Shown: positions 16,723 through 25,923, counted from the first letter of the stretch. The stretch is 64,000 bases of DNA from Streptomyces pactum (GCF_016031615.1 NZ_JACYXC010000001.1:6014001-6078000); one strand, 5' to 3'. The notes: generated by a model from the sequence alone, not told the origin. Made by a program: numbers and translations.

Positions 16723-18615
16723 TCACCGGCCCGCCACCGTCACCGGCCGGTGGCGCAGCGCCCAGGCCGCGGCCAGTGCCGCACACGGCGCCGCGACCAG
16801 GAAGCCCCCCGCGGACACCAGGGCGAGGGGGCGCCAGGGCACGGTCAGCGGCGCGTCGACGGAGAGCACGGCCAGACCGGCGTGCATGGTGCCCAGCTGG
16901 ACGGCCGTCACCGCACAGCCCAGCACCGCGCCGACCGCCACCACCAGCACCGACTCGGCGGTCACCAGCCGGATCACCTGCGCCCGGGTGGCGCCGGCCA
17001 GGCGCAGCAGGGCCAGTTCACGGCGCCGGTCGGCGGTCGACATCACCAGGGTGTTGGCGAGCGCGATGCCGGTGTAGGTGAGGGCGAGCCCGAGCACCAG
17101 GACGGTCCGCAGCCAGGCGACGCGGCTCGCGGCCGGGTCGGTCGCGGCCAGCCACTCCTCCCGGGTGGCGAGGGTGGTGCCGAACCGGTGCGCGGCGACG
17201 CGGAGCCGGTCGGGCGTGGTGCCGTCGGCCGCCGCGGTGAGCTTGATGTCGAGGCGGTCGACCCGGGCGCCGGGGGCGTTGCGGGCGGTGACGTACAACC
17301 CGTTGTCCGCCAGGCCGTCCCGCAGCACGGCGGCCACCCGCAGGGTGGTCCGGCTGCCGTCCGCGCGCACCACCTCGACCGGGGCGCCGGGACGGGTCGC
17401 GCCCCACTCGCGGGGCAGCACGATGGCGCCGTCGTCCAGCGCCGACAGCGACCCGGCGGCCACCGGCAGCCGGGTGGTCGCCGCGAGGGCGGCCGGCTCG
17501 GCGGTCCGGGCCTCCGACCTGACCACCGTGCCGTCCGCCTCCACCACCGACAGCGCGGTCGGCGCGGTGGGGGAGACGGTGACCCCCGGGACGGCGCGCA
17601 GCGCGGTGGTGAGCGCGCCGGCGGACGCGGCGTCCGGTACCGCGACGAAGTCCGCGGCGGTCCGGGCCCGGGCCTCGGCGGTGCGGGCCGCGCCCACCGT
17701 CCCCAGCGCCCCGGCCAGCGAGCCCGCCAGCGCCACCGACACCAGCACCGGCGCGGCGACGGCACCGGTACGGCGCACCGCGGCCCGGGCGCTTCCCCCC
17801 ACCAGCCGCCCGGCGTACCCGGTCCAGCGGGCCGGCAGCCGGGTGACCAGGCCCAGCAGCGGGCGGGCCAGCACCGGGGCGAGCAGCCCGCAGGCGCAGA
17901 TCAGCACCATCGGCCGCACCGTGTAGGTCTTGCGGCGCAGCAGCTCGGCGGGCTCGGTGACCAGGGACATGACGACCAGGACGGCGGCGGTCAGCAGCAG
18001 CCCCAGCCCCCAGAACCAGCGGCCCGCGGTCATCACCCCGGTGTCGAGGTCCGCGGTGCGCAGCGCGTCCAGCGGGCCCACCCGGCCCGCGCGGCGGGCC
18101 GCCACCGCCGCGCCGCCCAGGGCCACCAGCAGCCCCGTCCAGAACGCGGCGTGCAGCGGCCACTGCTGCTGCCCGAGCGTGATCCCGGGCGGCGCCATGC
18201 CGACCTCGCCGAGCCGGCGGACCAGGTGCGGGGCCGCGATCCGGCCGAGCACGCAACCAGTGGCGGAGGCCACCACCCCCAGCAGCAGGGCCTCGATGAG
18301 CACGGTGCGGCGGACCTGGGCGGAGGTGGCCCCGGCCAGACGCAGCAGGCCCAGTTCGCGCCGGCGCTGCGCCACCGCGTACGAGAAGGTGGAGGCGATG
18401 ACGAACGCCGACACGAAGGCGCTCACCCCGCCGGCCGTGCCCAGCGCCGACACCAGCGAGACCACCTCCTCACTGCCGGGCAGCCCCATCGCGGTGGCCA
18501 GCCCGAGCAGCATCACGGTCATCATCGCGACCCCGAGCGCCAGGGCGGTGAACGCTCCGATGAGCGAGACCCAGCGGGCGCGGAGGGACTTCCAGGCGAT
18601 CGGCAACATCCTCAT
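16723..18615 (-). CDS. ABC transporter permease, FtsX-like (MacB type)
   Basis: A 630-residue permease starting MRMLPIAWKSLRARWVSLIG. It has two FtsX domains with the repeated RRRELGLLRLAGATSAQVRR and RRRELALLRLAGATRAQVIR motifs (about residues 85-105 and 540-560). A periplasmic-type loop lies between clusters of helices. Such permeases work with a separate ABC ATPase, but none is encoded next to it here, which is unusual. It diverges from the two-component system at 18792, a common arrangement in Streptomyces for regulated export or envelope-stress response. The start could also be ATG 18609 or TTG 18627. Confidence 0.88.
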   Translation of the reverse strand: MRMLPIAWKSLRARWVSLIGAFTALALGVAMMTVMLLGLATAMGLPGSEEVVSLVSALGTAGGVSAFVSAFVIASTFSYAVAQRRRELGLLRLAGATSAQVRRTVLIEALLLGVVASATGCVLGRIAAPHLVRRLGEVGMAPPGITLGQQQWPLHAAFWTGLLVALGGAAVAARRAGRVGPLDALRTADLDTGVMTAGRWFWGLGLLLTAAVLVVMSLVTEPAELLRRKTYTVRPMVLICACGLLAPVLARPLLGLVTRLPARWTGYAGRLVGGSARAAVRRTGAVAAPVLVSVALAGSLAGALGTVGAARTAEARARTAADFVAVPDAASAGALTTALRAVPGVTVSPTAPTALSVVEADGTVVRSEARTAEPAALAATTRLPVAAGSLSALDDGAIVLPREWGATRPGAPVEVVRADGSRTTLRVAAVLRDGLADNGLYVTARNAPGARVDRLDIKLTAAADGTTPDRLRVAAHRFGTTLATREEWLAATDPAASRVAWLRTVLVLGLALTYTGIALANTLVMSTADRRRELALLRLAGATRAQVIRLVTAESVLVVAVGAVLGCAVTAVQLGTMHAGLAVLSVDAPLTVPWRPLALVSAGGFLVAAPCAALAAAWALRHRPVTVAGR

Positions 18616-18672
18616 GCCGCAAGCCAACCGGCCGGGCGCCGGGAGATCAGTGGGGCCCGGGTCACTGTCGAA

Positions 18673-18717
18673 GGTAGAGCCCGCCCTACCGCGCGACGGG
18701 GGAGTGGTGCCTAGGGT
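18673..18717 (+). promoter_or_regulatory. Putative promoter/operator of the histidine kinase gene
   Basis: A -10-like TAGGGT lies at 18712-18717. Upstream GGTAG (18673-18677) and CTACC (18686-18690) form an inverted repeat, a possible site for the response regulator acting on the divergent operons. Confidence 0.35.
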
Positions 18718-18791
18718 GGGCGCCGGCGAAGCACCCGGCGGGAACGGGCCGGGAGCGGCTCGGCGGTCGGCCGGGGGACAGGAGGGGACCG

Positions 18792-20078
18792 ATGGGCGGG
18801 AACGGTGTCCGGCACGCGCTGCGGCGCCCGGAGTTCCTGCGCACGGCGCTCCCGTGGCGGGCGGCGGGCTACCTGCTGGTGACCGGGGTGTCCGGGGTGC
18901 TGCTGTGCGTGGGGCTGCTGCTGGCGGTGGTGGTCGCCGGGGTGCTGGCGGTGGTGCTGGTGGGACTGCCGCTGCTGGCGGCGCTGGCCCTGTCGGGGGT
19001 GGGGTACGCCCGGTGGGAACGGTGGCTGCTGCGGCTGCCGGACGGCACGCGGGTGGCCGATCCGCACCACGTCCCGGACCGCCCCGGGCTGTCGGCCTGG
19101 GTACGGCTGCGCTACCGGGAGCCGGCCACCTGGCGGGAGCTGGGCTTCACGGTGCTGGCGGCCTTCCTGCTGTGGCCGGTGGACCTGATCGTGGTCGCGT
19201 GCGCGCTGGGGGTGCCGGCCTGTCTGCTGGCGGCACTGCCGATGCTGCTCCTGGACGGCGAGCAGGTGCACGTGCTGAAACTGTGGGAGGTCCACTCCCC
19301 GGCGGTGGCGGGCGCGCTGGGACTGGCCGCGCCGGTGTTGCTGGCGCTGGCCGCGTACCCGCTGACGGTGGTGGCGGCGGGCCGGGCGGCCCTGGCCCGG
19401 CTGCTGCTGTCCCCCGGCGGGCAGGAGCTGAGGATCGGTGAACTGGTCAGCTCCCGGGCCCGGCTGGTGGACGCCTTCGAGGCGGAGCGGCGCCGGATCG
19501 AGCGCGACCTGCACGACGGCGCCCAGCAGCGGCTGGTGGCCCTGTCCATGACGCTGGGGCTGGCCCGGCTGGACGCCCCGCCGGGCAGCCCGCTCGCCGC
19601 CCAGCTGACCGCCGCGCAACGGCAGGCGGGCGAGGCGCTCGCCGAACTGCGGGAGCTGATCAACGGCATCCATCCGCAGGTGCTCACCGACCGCGGCCTG
19701 CCGGACGCCTGCGCGGACGCCGCCGACCGCTCACCGGTGCCCGTCGAGGTCCGCTTCGACCTGCCCGGACGACTGCCGCCGGCGGTCGAGTCGGCCGGTT
19801 ACTTCGCGGTCTGTGAGGCGCTGGCCAACGTCGCCCGGCACAGCGGTGCCACCGCCGCCCGGGTCGAGGGCCGCTACGCTGACGGGCTGTTGACGATCGA
19901 CGTGTCGGACGACGGGTCCGGCGGCGCCGACCCGGCGGGCGGCACCGGACTGACCGGGCTGGCCGACCGGGTGGCGGTGGTGGACGGCGCCCTGACCGTC
20001 GACAGCCCGGCCGGCGGCCCGACCCTGCTGCGCGTGGAGATCCCTTGCACCCCACTGAGCCCGACCCGCTCCGCATAG
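18792..20078 (+). CDS. Sensor histidine kinase, NarL/LuxR two-component type
   Basis: A 428-residue membrane kinase. Two pairs of hydrophobic helices fill residues 20-65 and about 115-205 (a DUF-type sensor region). HisKA_3 follows with the phospho-acceptor His in [19 protein letters not shown], then an HATPase_c with the N-box [12 protein letters not shown] and the G-box DDGSGG / [18 protein letters not shown] precedes the ATG. The response regulator start overlaps its 3' end, so the pair is co-translated. It probably controls the divergent FtsX permease. Confidence 0.92.
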   Translation: MGGNGVRHALRRPEFLRTALPWRAAGYLLVTGVSGVLLCVGLLLAVVVAGVLAVVLVGLPLLAALALSGVGYARWERWLLRLPDGTRVADPHHVPDRPGLSAWVRLRYREPATWRELGFTVLAAFLLWPVDLIVVACALGVPACLLAALPMLLLDGEQVHVLKLWEVHSPAVAGALGLAAPVLLALAAYPLTVVAAGRAALARLLLSPGGQELRIGELVSSRARLVDAFEAERRRIERDLHDGAQQRLVALSMTLGLARLDAPPGSPLAAQLTAAQRQAGEALAELRELINGIHPQVLTDRGLPDACADAADRSPVPVEVRFDLPGRLPPAVESAGYFAVCEALANVARHSGATAARVEGRYADGLLTIDVSDDGSGGADPAGGTGLTGLADRVAVVDGALTVDSPAGGPTLLRVEIPCTPLSPTRSA

Positions 20079-20710
20079 TCCTGGCCGAGGACGGCGTGCT
20101 GCTGCGCGAGGGGCTGATCGGCCTGCTCGCCCGCTTCGGCCACCGGGTGGTGGCCGCGGTCGGCGACGCCGACGCCCTGCACGCCGCCGTCGATACGCAC
20201 ACCCCGGACCTGGTCATCACCGATGTGCGGATGCCGCCCGGCCAGACGGACGAGGGGCTGCGCGCGGCCGTCGCCCTGCGCGAGCGGCGGCCCGGCCTGC
20301 CGGTGCTGGTCCTCAGCCAGTACGTCCAGCGCTCCTACGCCGCCGACATGCTGGACTCCGGGGACGGCTCGGGCGTCGGCTACCTGCTGAAGGACCGGAT
20401 CGGCCAGATCGACGACTTCCTCACGGCGGTCGCCACGGTGGCGGCCGGGGGCACCGTGGTGGACCCGGAGGTGGTCCGCCAGCTGCTGCGCCGCCGCCGC
20501 GACCCGCTGGAGCGGCTGACCCCGCGCGAGCGGGAGGTGCTGGCGCTGATGGCCGAGGGCCGGTCCAACGCGGCGATCTGCCGCGAACTGGTGGTGTCCG
20601 AGGCCGCGGTGAGCAAGCACATCGGCAACATCCTGATGAAGCTGGACCTGCCCCCGGCCGAGGAGACCCACCGCCGGGTGATGGCGGTGCTGGAGTTCCT
20701 CCGCGCCTGA
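20045..20710 (+). CDS. Response regulator, NarL/LuxR family
   Basis: A 221-residue regulator. The receiver domain (residues 8-125) has the acidic pair in LAEDG, the phospho-acceptor Asp in [12 protein letters not shown] and Lys in GYLLKDRIG. The C-terminal LuxR helix-turn-helix reads [20 protein letters not shown], then [17 protein letters not shown]. The TTG start at 20045, with GGAG just upstream, overlaps the kinase gene by 34 bp. The output target is likely its own operon and the FtsX gene. Confidence 0.92.
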   Translation: MHPTEPDPLRIVLAEDGVLLREGLIGLLARFGHRVVAAVGDADALHAAVDTHTPDLVITDVRMPPGQTDEGLRAAVALRERRPGLPVLVLSQYVQRSYAADMLDSGDGSGVGYLLKDRIGQIDDFLTAVATVAAGGTVVDPEVVRQLLRRRRDPLERLTPREREVLALMAEGRSNAAICRELVVSEAAVSKHIGNILMKLDLPPAEETHRRVMAVLEFLRA

Positions 20711-21067
20711 AGCAGCCCCCGCGCCCGAACCGGCCTTCGGCGCCCGAACCCGTCCTGCGGGCCTGACCCGCCCCCGCACCTGAAGCGGCCCTCGGCGCCG
20801 GGCTGCTCGGCTCCCGCGCCGCCCGCTCCGGTGCCGCGGTCCGTCCCGGTGCCGGGCCGGAGGTCCAGGTGCCGCCGGCTCCTCCTGCCCGGCGGCACCG
20901 GGCCCGCCGGGCCGCGGAGCGCGCGCCCTCCGTGCCGCACGACCGCACACCGGCCCCGGAACGGGACCACCGGCCGTGCCGGATCGCCGACCCGCCGCCC
21001 CGCAAAGGCGCGGACCTGCCGACCCGCTGAGGCGCCGAACCGCAAAGACGCGGAGGCGCGGTGCGGA
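20711..21067. other. GC-rich intergenic region between convergent genes
   Basis: Separates the response regulator (plus) and the HxlR gene (minus). Short direct repeats of the type CGGC(C/G)TTCGGCGCC / CGGCCCTCGGCGCC occur near 20738-20802. No gene or clear terminator seen. Confidence 0.4.
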
Positions 21068-21520
21068 TCACCCGGGGGAGACCTTGCGGACGGTGGTGTC
21101 GTCCGGACCCACCAGCCGCCCGTCGGCGGCGCGCACCTCCAACGGGCGCAGGCCGCACCCCTGTTCGCGGTCGACCAGCCGCGAGTGCGGCTCGTCCGGA
21201 CCGAAGAAGTACTCCTCGCCCCACTGGCGCAGCGCCACGACGACCGGGAAGAGCGCCCGGCCCTTCGCGGTCAGGACGTACTCGCGGTAGGCGCTGCCGT
21301 CCGAGGCGGGGACGGACTCCAGCACACCGCCGGCGACCAGGGTGCGCAACCGCGCGGTGAGGATGTTCTTCGCCACGCCGAGGCTGCGCTGGAACTCCCC
21401 GAAGCGCCGGCTTCCGTCGAAGGCGTCCCGCACGATCAGCAGGGACCACCAGTCGCCGATCGCGTCCACCGAGCGGGCGACGGGACACGGGCTGTCGTCC
21501 AGGCGCGTTCTGGTCACCAT
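21068..21520 (-). CDS. HxlR-family transcriptional regulator
   Basis: A 150-residue winged-helix regulator starting MVTRTRLDDSPCPVARSVD. The HxlR signature is complete: CPVARSVDAIGDWWSLLIV, RRFGEFQRSLGVAKNILTARL and the wing SAYREYVLTAKGRALFPVV. The single early cysteine (CPVAR) is where redox- or electrophile-sensing members react. GTGAGGA lies 6 bases before the ATG at 21520. It diverges from an MFS efflux gene, with two copies of one operator-like sequence between them. Confidence 0.92.
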   Translation of the reverse strand: MVTRTRLDDSPCPVARSVDAIGDWWSLLIVRDAFDGSRRFGEFQRSLGVAKNILTARLRTLVAGGVLESVPASDGSAYREYVLTAKGRALFPVVVALRQWGEEYFFGPDEPHSRLVDREQGCGLRPLEVRAADGRLVGPDDTTVRKVSPG

Positions 21521-21540
21521 GGCGTCCTCACTCTCCTGAT

Positions 21541-21606
21541 GGTTGCAACATGCTACCAAGACGGTCTAGCGTCGCCGTCATCACTCACTGGTAGCAACTT
21601 GAAACC
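21541..21606. promoter_or_regulatory. Two HxlR operator copies between hxlR and the MFS gene
   Basis: GGTTGCAACATGCTACC (21541-21557) and GGTAGCAACTTGAAACC (21590-21606) match at 13 of 17 positions, and each is an imperfect palindrome. Their centres are 49 bp apart. They lie where both divergent promoters must be. Confidence 0.65.
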
Positions 21607-21639
21607 ATGCACCCCTAGGAGCGCCGATGCCCGGCGACC

Positions 21640-23037
21640 GTGACGCCGCGACCCGACCGACCCCCGCCCCGTCCTCCCGCCCCCGGAACCGGCCCCCGAC
21701 CGCTGCCCCCGGAAGCGGCTCCGGAAGCGGCTCCGGCCCCGGTCCCGGGTCCGCCCCCGGCATCCGCCCGCCCCCCGGCCCCGGCCGGGGAAGGCGCCGC
21801 GTTCGTCCTGTCCCGCGGTGTCGTCGCCCTGTTCGCGGTCGCCTGCGGGGCCGCGGTGGCCAACGTCTACTTCTCCCAGCCGCTCCTGGTGACCATCGGC
21901 CAGGACCTGTCGATGAGCCCGGCACTCGTCGGCGCGGTCGTCACGCTCACCCACGCCGGCTACGGCCTGGGGCTGTTCCTCCTGGTGCCGCTGGGCGACG
22001 TGACCGACCGCCGGCGGCTCGTCGTGGCCCAGCTGCTCCTGCTCGTCGTGGCGCTGGCGGTGGTGGCCACCGCCCCGACCGCCACGGTCCTGCTGGCGGG
22101 CATGGCCGCGACGGGTCTGTGCGCGGTCGTCACCCAGACGCTGGTGGCCTTCGCGACCTCCCTGGCCCCGCCGGCCGGTCGCGGCCGGGTCGTCGGACTG
22201 GTCACCAGCGGGGTGGTCGTCGGCATCCTGCTCGCCCGCACCGCGTCCGGCGTGCTGGCCGACCTCGCCGGCTGGCGCTCCGTCTACCTCGCCTCGGCGT
22301 CGCTCACCGCCGTACTCGCCCTGGTCCTGTACCGGGTGCTGCCGCACCACGGCGGCACCCCGCCCACGCCGCTGCGCTACGGGCGGCTCCTGGGCTCCAC
22401 GGTCGCCCTGTTCGCACGGGAACCGCTGCTGCGCCTGCGGGCCCTGTTCGGCCTGCTGGTCTTCGCCGCCTTCAGCACCCTGTGGAGCAGCGTCGCGCTG
22501 CCGCTCAGCGAGGCCCCGTACCACCTGTCCCACAGCGCGATCGGAGCCCTCGGGCTGATCGGCGCGGCCGGCGCCCTGGCCGCGACCGCGGCGGGCCGGC
22601 TCAACGACCGCGGGCTCTCCCGGCAGACCACCGGCACCGCCCTGGCCCTGCTCACCGTCTCCTGGCTGCCGCTGGCCTTCACCCGTGACTCGTTCGCGGC
22701 CCTGATCGCCGGGGTGGTCCTGCTCGACCTCGCCGTGCAGGCGGTGCACGTCACCAACCAGACGCTGATCTACGCGCTCCACCCGGACGCGGGCAGCCGT
22801 CTGATCGGCGGCTACATGATCTGCTACGCCGTCGGCAGCGCGACCGGTGCCATCGCCGCGACCGCCCTGTACGCGGCCGCCGGCTGGGGCGCGGTGTGCG
22901 CCCTGGGCGCCGGGGTCCGGGGACGTGCCCGCCGCGGTGGCCGCCCTGCCGGCTTGGGCGCCCTGCCATGCTGGGCGCCATGGCGATTCTCGACGGAAGG
23001 CCGGTGTCCGCGGCCGACGTGCTCCCGCTCGCGCTGA
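21640..23037 (+). CDS. MFS efflux transporter; start region has a frame conflict
   Basis: MFS exporter of the arabinose/sugar-efflux-like class, about 12 helices, with clear motifs (FSQPLLVTIGQDLSMSPALV, then VPLGDVTDRRRLVV). The transporter frame can be opened only by a GTG at 21640 that lacks a ribosome site. The good site (AGGAG at 21617-21621) serves an ATG at 21627 in a different frame. Deleting one C from the run 21771-21776 would join the ATG to the transporter frame. The 3' end overlaps the aminotransferase gene by about 58 bp and its last 40 residues look non-natural, so the end may also be off. Likely regulated by the divergent HxlR protein. Confidence 0.75.
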   Translation: MTPRPDRPPPRPPAPGTGPRPLPPEAAPEAAPAPVPGPPPASARPPAPAGEGAAFVLSRGVVALFAVACGAAVANVYFSQPLLVTIGQDLSMSPALVGAVVTLTHAGYGLGLFLLVPLGDVTDRRRLVVAQLLLLVVALAVVATAPTATVLLAGMAATGLCAVVTQTLVAFATSLAPPAGRGRVVGLVTSGVVVGILLARTASGVLADLAGWRSVYLASASLTAVLALVLYRVLPHHGGTPPTPLRYGRLLGSTVALFAREPLLRLRALFGLLVFAAFSTLWSSVALPLSEAPYHLSHSAIGALGLIGAAGALAATAAGRLNDRGLSRQTTGTALALLTVSWLPLAFTRDSFAALIAGVVLLDLAVQAVHVTNQTLIYALHPDAGSRLIGGYMICYAVGSATGAIAATALYAAAGWGAVCALGAGVRGRARRGGRPAGLGALPCWAPWRFSTEGRCPRPTCSRSR

Positions 23038-23762
23038 CGAACCTGGGCCACTTCACCACCCTGCGCGTCGAGGCGGACGGCGGGGTGCGCGGCCTGGCGC
23101 TGCACATGGAACGCCTGGTGCGGGACTGCGCGACGGTGTGGGGAGCGGACCTGGACACCGGGCGCGTCCGCGCGTACGTCCGGCAGGGACTGGAGGGGCA
23201 CCCCCGCCCCTGCGTGGTCCGGGTCACGGTCTACGACCCGGCGGCGGACATCGGACACCCCGCGGCCGCCGGCGAGCCGCGCGTCCTGGTGACCGTGCGG
23301 CCGGCCGGCGCGCTGCCCCCGCCACCGCTGCGGGTCAGGACCGTGGTGTACGAGCGCGACCTGCCCGAGGTGAAGCACACCGGCCTCTTCGGCGCCCTGC
23401 ACGCCCGGGCGGCGGCCCAGCGGGCCGGCTACGACGACGCCCTGTTCGTCGGCCGGGACGGACTGGTCTCCGAGGGCGTCACCTGGAACGTCGGGTTCGT
23501 CGACCGGGAGGGCACGGTGGTGTGGCCCCAGGCCCCGGTGCTGCCCGGCGTCACCATGACCCTGCTCCGCCGGCACGCCGCCCACCGCTCCACCACCGTC
23601 ACCCCTCAGCAGGCCGCCGGCATGGCCGCGGCGTTCGCCACGAACGCCGGCATCGGCGTCCGTCCGCTGTCGGCGATCGACGGCACCGGGTTCCCCGCCG
23701 GCCACCCGGTCCTCGCGCGGCTCCAGGAGACCTACGCCGCCATTCCCGGAGAGATCCCGTAG
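22980..23762 (+). CDS. Aminotransferase class IV (PLP-dependent)
   Basis: A 260-residue fold-type IV PLP enzyme starting MAILDGRPVSAADVLPLAL, related to 4-amino-4-deoxychorismate lyase and branched-chain or D-amino-acid aminotransferases. The catalytic Lys is in LPEVKHTGLFG, and the phosphate-binding/substrate loop is DDALFVGRDGLVSEGVTWNV. It overlaps the end of the MFS gene. No clear ribosome site precedes the ATG at 22980; ATG 22968 is in the same frame. Natural substrate cannot be told from sequence. Confidence 0.87.
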   Translation: MAILDGRPVSAADVLPLALTNLGHFTTLRVEADGGVRGLALHMERLVRDCATVWGADLDTGRVRAYVRQGLEGHPRPCVVRVTVYDPAADIGHPAAAGEPRVLVTVRPAGALPPPPLRVRTVVYERDLPEVKHTGLFGALHARAAAQRAGYDDALFVGRDGLVSEGVTWNVGFVDREGTVVWPQAPVLPGVTMTLLRRHAAHRSTTVTPQQAAGMAAAFATNAGIGVRPLSAIDGTGFPAGHPVLARLQETYAAIPGEIP

Positions 23763-24020
23763 CGCGGGCCCCGGGCCGGGGTGACCGTCCGGAGTGAATG
23801 AGACCGCCGCTTTCGCCGCCCTTCGCGAACGCCTGATGAATTCATCCCGCCCGTATGTGATCGGTGCGTTAAGTGCGACAAGAATGAGTTTTCACGACGG
23901 TCCCGGCGGGCCGAACGGCGTTCCCCGCGGGGTAGTTTCGTCGCGGGCGCCGGAAGGAGCGCCCGCCCGGGGGCGTGCGTCACCACGGCCCCGGGGACGA
24001 CCGGACCCGAGGAATTCCGT
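23763..24020. promoter_or_regulatory. AT-richer intergenic region with a perfect 12-bp palindrome
   Basis: GATGAATTCATC at 23835-23846 is a perfect palindrome, followed by the AT-rich GTGCGTTAAGTGCGACAAG, a base composition unlike the surroundings. It may hold a promoter reading rightward. No coding frame is convincing here. Confidence 0.35.
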
Positions 24021-24227
24021 ATGTGCGAGCCCGTTCGCCGAGGGCGCCGGCAGCTGCCCCCCGAGCGCATGCACCGTACCAGTCTCAACTTCTCTCCCGT
24101 AGGGCTCAACCGTGCCCGGGGCGGCCGCCCGACGGCCGGGCCGGGCGCCCTGATCGCCGCCCTGATCCTGCTCCGGGCGCTCGTCACGGACACCGCCGCG
24201 GCACGGCCGGGTCCGCCCGCGTCCTGA
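24021..24227 (+). CDS. Possible small protein, unrecognised
   Basis: A 68-residue frame starting MCEPVRRGRRQLPPERMHR, preceded by GAGGAATTCCGT (a good ribosome site). It contains one hydrophobic stretch (ALIAALILLRALV) near the C-terminus that could span or attach to the membrane, with basic residues before it. No family is recognised. The base composition and ribosome site are the only support, so it may be spurious. Confidence 0.3.
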   Translation: MCEPVRRGRRQLPPERMHRTSLNFSPVGLNRARGGRPTAGPGALIAALILLRALVTDTAAARPGPPAS

Positions 24228-24406
24228 GCGTGCCCCGCCCCGTCCGGCCCGCCGGAGGGCACGTCACCCAGGGGTCCCGGCACGCCGCGGCCCGGGTGGG
24301 CCCGCCCCGTGCCACCACGGTGCGGGGCGCCGCCGGTGCCGCCACGACCCGTGGCACCGCGCCACCAGGACGCGTCGCACGGTCCCGCAGGCCCGAGGAG
24401 CGCCTC

Positions 24407-24907
24407 ATGTCCGCCACCCCTCGATCGAGTGTGCCGCCCGGCGGCGTCCGCCGTCACCCGCCCGTGCCGGCCGCACCCGCCGCCATCGCGAAGCTGGGGC
24501 TGAGCGCCTTCGCCGAGCGGAACCAGCCCCGTTACACCCGCTACGCCCGTGTCCGTCTCGGCGGAACCGCCGCGGCACGGGACGTGGTACGCGCCACCCT
24601 CGACTTCGCCCGCGCCGACTGGCACCGGCTGCTGAGCCGGCCCAGTCCCGCCGCGGACATCTGGGCCGAACTCCACCGCCAGATCGACCGCCACCGTGAC
24701 GGGCACCCGCCCCCGGACGAAGACGTGACCGCCCTGTACCGGGCACTGCCACGGACCGGCGCCGACAGCGTGCTGCTGTGCCGCCGGCTCGGGCTGGGAA
24801 CGTCCGAGGCGGCCGAACTCATGGGACGGGAGCCGCCCGCCGTCGAAGCCGCCCTCGCCGCCGCCCGCCGGGCGCTGCCCCATCTCGTCGACAAGGGAGC
24901 GCGCTGA
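24407..24907 (+). CDS. Degenerate sigma-70/ECF-like regulatory protein
   Basis: A 166-residue protein with GAGGAG before the ATG. The middle (AERNQPRYTRYARVRLGGTA, then ARDVVRATLDFARADWHRLL) resembles a worn sigma region 2. The C-terminal 55 residues (VTALYRALPRTGADSVLLCRR, GTSEAAELMGREPPAVEAAL) resemble region 4 with its helix-turn-helix. Region 2 lacks the usual -10-recognition pattern, so it may act as a regulator and not as a full sigma factor. It stands alone; targets are unknown. Confidence 0.6.
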   Translation: MSATPRSSVPPGGVRRHPPVPAAPAAIAKLGLSAFAERNQPRYTRYARVRLGGTAAARDVVRATLDFARADWHRLLSRPSPAADIWAELHRQIDRHRDGHPPPDEDVTALYRALPRTGADSVLLCRRLGLGTSEAAELMGREPPAVEAALAAARRALPHLVDKGAR

Positions 24908-25038
24908 CCGGCCTTTCACACCCCCGCGCACACCCCCGCGCGTAATCCTGCGAACGCGGCGCTCGGCTCCGCGGCTTTTCGCCACCCTGCGCCACCCTTC
25001 ACCCTTTCCGGCGGTGGTGGCGGTGTGCGGCGCGCTCC

Positions 25039-25044
25039 TAAGAT
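25039..25044 (+). promoter_or_regulatory. Possible -10 box before the DUF574-type gene
   Basis: TAAGAT in CTCCTAAGATGGGCC lies about 50 bp upstream of the methyltransferase start. No clear -35 was found. Confidence 0.3.
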
Positions 25045-25092
25045 GGGCCACTCGACGTTGGCCGTGGCAGGACTGGCGAGGGGGCGCGTCCG

Positions 25093-25908
25093 TTGCAGGA
25101 GACAAACCGTGTGGTGGACCTGTCGGTGCCGAGCGCCGCACGGATGTACGACTGGCTCCTGGGCGGCAGCAACAACTTCGAAGTCGACCAGGAAGCCTGC
25201 GAGATGCTCCTGGAGGTCGCGCCCACCACACGTGAGCTGGCGCTGAACAACCGCTGGTTCCTCCAGCGCGTCGTCCGGGTCCTGGCCGAGGAACACGGCA
25301 TCCGGCAGTTCATCGATTTCGGCTCCGGACTGCCGACCCAGCGCAACGTCCATCAGATCGCCCAGGAGACCGACCCCGGGGCCCGTGTCGTCTACATCGA
25401 CAACGACCCCGTCGTCCTGGCGCTCGGCCGGTCGCTCCTCGACGAGAACGACAACACCGCCATCCTGCCCTTCGACATGACGGACACCGAAGGGATCTTC
25501 GCGCACCCGGACCTGAAGCGGCTCATCGACTTCACCGAGCCCGTGGCCGCACTGTTCATCTCCGTCCTGCACTGCCTGCCCGACAGCGCCGGGCCCGGGC
25601 AGCTGGTGCGGCGCGTCGTGGACCGGCTGGTGCCCGACAGCTTCGTCGTCGTGTGCCAGCTCGTCAGCGACGACCCGAAGGTCCGGGACGACGTCACCGA
25701 ACTCATGCGGGTCCAGACCCACGGCAACTGGGGGCGGGTGCGCGAGGAGTCGGACGTCCGGGAGATCTTCTCGGGCCTCGTCGTGGAGGAGCCGGGGCTG
25801 GTCGATGTGACCGACTGGCGGCCCGACTCCGATCTCCAGCAGCGCCGGCGCAGCATCGAGTGGACGGAGTACGGCGGGCTGGGACGGGTCCCGCACCGTG
25901 CGCGGTGA
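25093..25908 (+). CDS. SAM-dependent methyltransferase, DUF574 (Methyltransf_19) family
   Basis: A 271-residue putative methyltransferase typical of actinomycetes, where the family is expanded. The conserved N-terminus PSAARMYDWLLGGSNNFEVDQ is followed by the SAM motif FIDFGSGLPTQRNVH (GxG loop) and by VVYIDNDPVVLALG (acidic residue for ribose). Its substrate has never been established for the family, to my knowledge. TTG 25093 has GAGGGGG 8 bases upstream; an in-frame GTG at 25111 with GGAG is the alternative. It lies end to end with the XRE/DUF397 pair, a frequent association in Streptomyces. Confidence 0.88.
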   Translation: MQETNRVVDLSVPSAARMYDWLLGGSNNFEVDQEACEMLLEVAPTTRELALNNRWFLQRVVRVLAEEHGIRQFIDFGSGLPTQRNVHQIAQETDPGARVVYIDNDPVVLALGRSLLDENDNTAILPFDMTDTEGIFAHPDLKRLIDFTEPVAALFISVLHCLPDSAGPGQLVRRVVDRLVPDSFVVVCQLVSDDPKVRDDVTELMRVQTHGNWGRVREESDVREIFSGLVVEEPGLVDVTDWRPDSDLQQRRRSIEWTEYGGLGRVPHRAR

Positions 25909-25923
25909 CCGGGACGGGCGCGG

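Noticed and set aside
23794..24102. 102-codon frame starting GTG 23794 (MNETAAFAALRERLMNSS)
   Set aside because: No ribosome site and the second half is low-complexity; it overlaps an AT-rich, promoter-like stretch.
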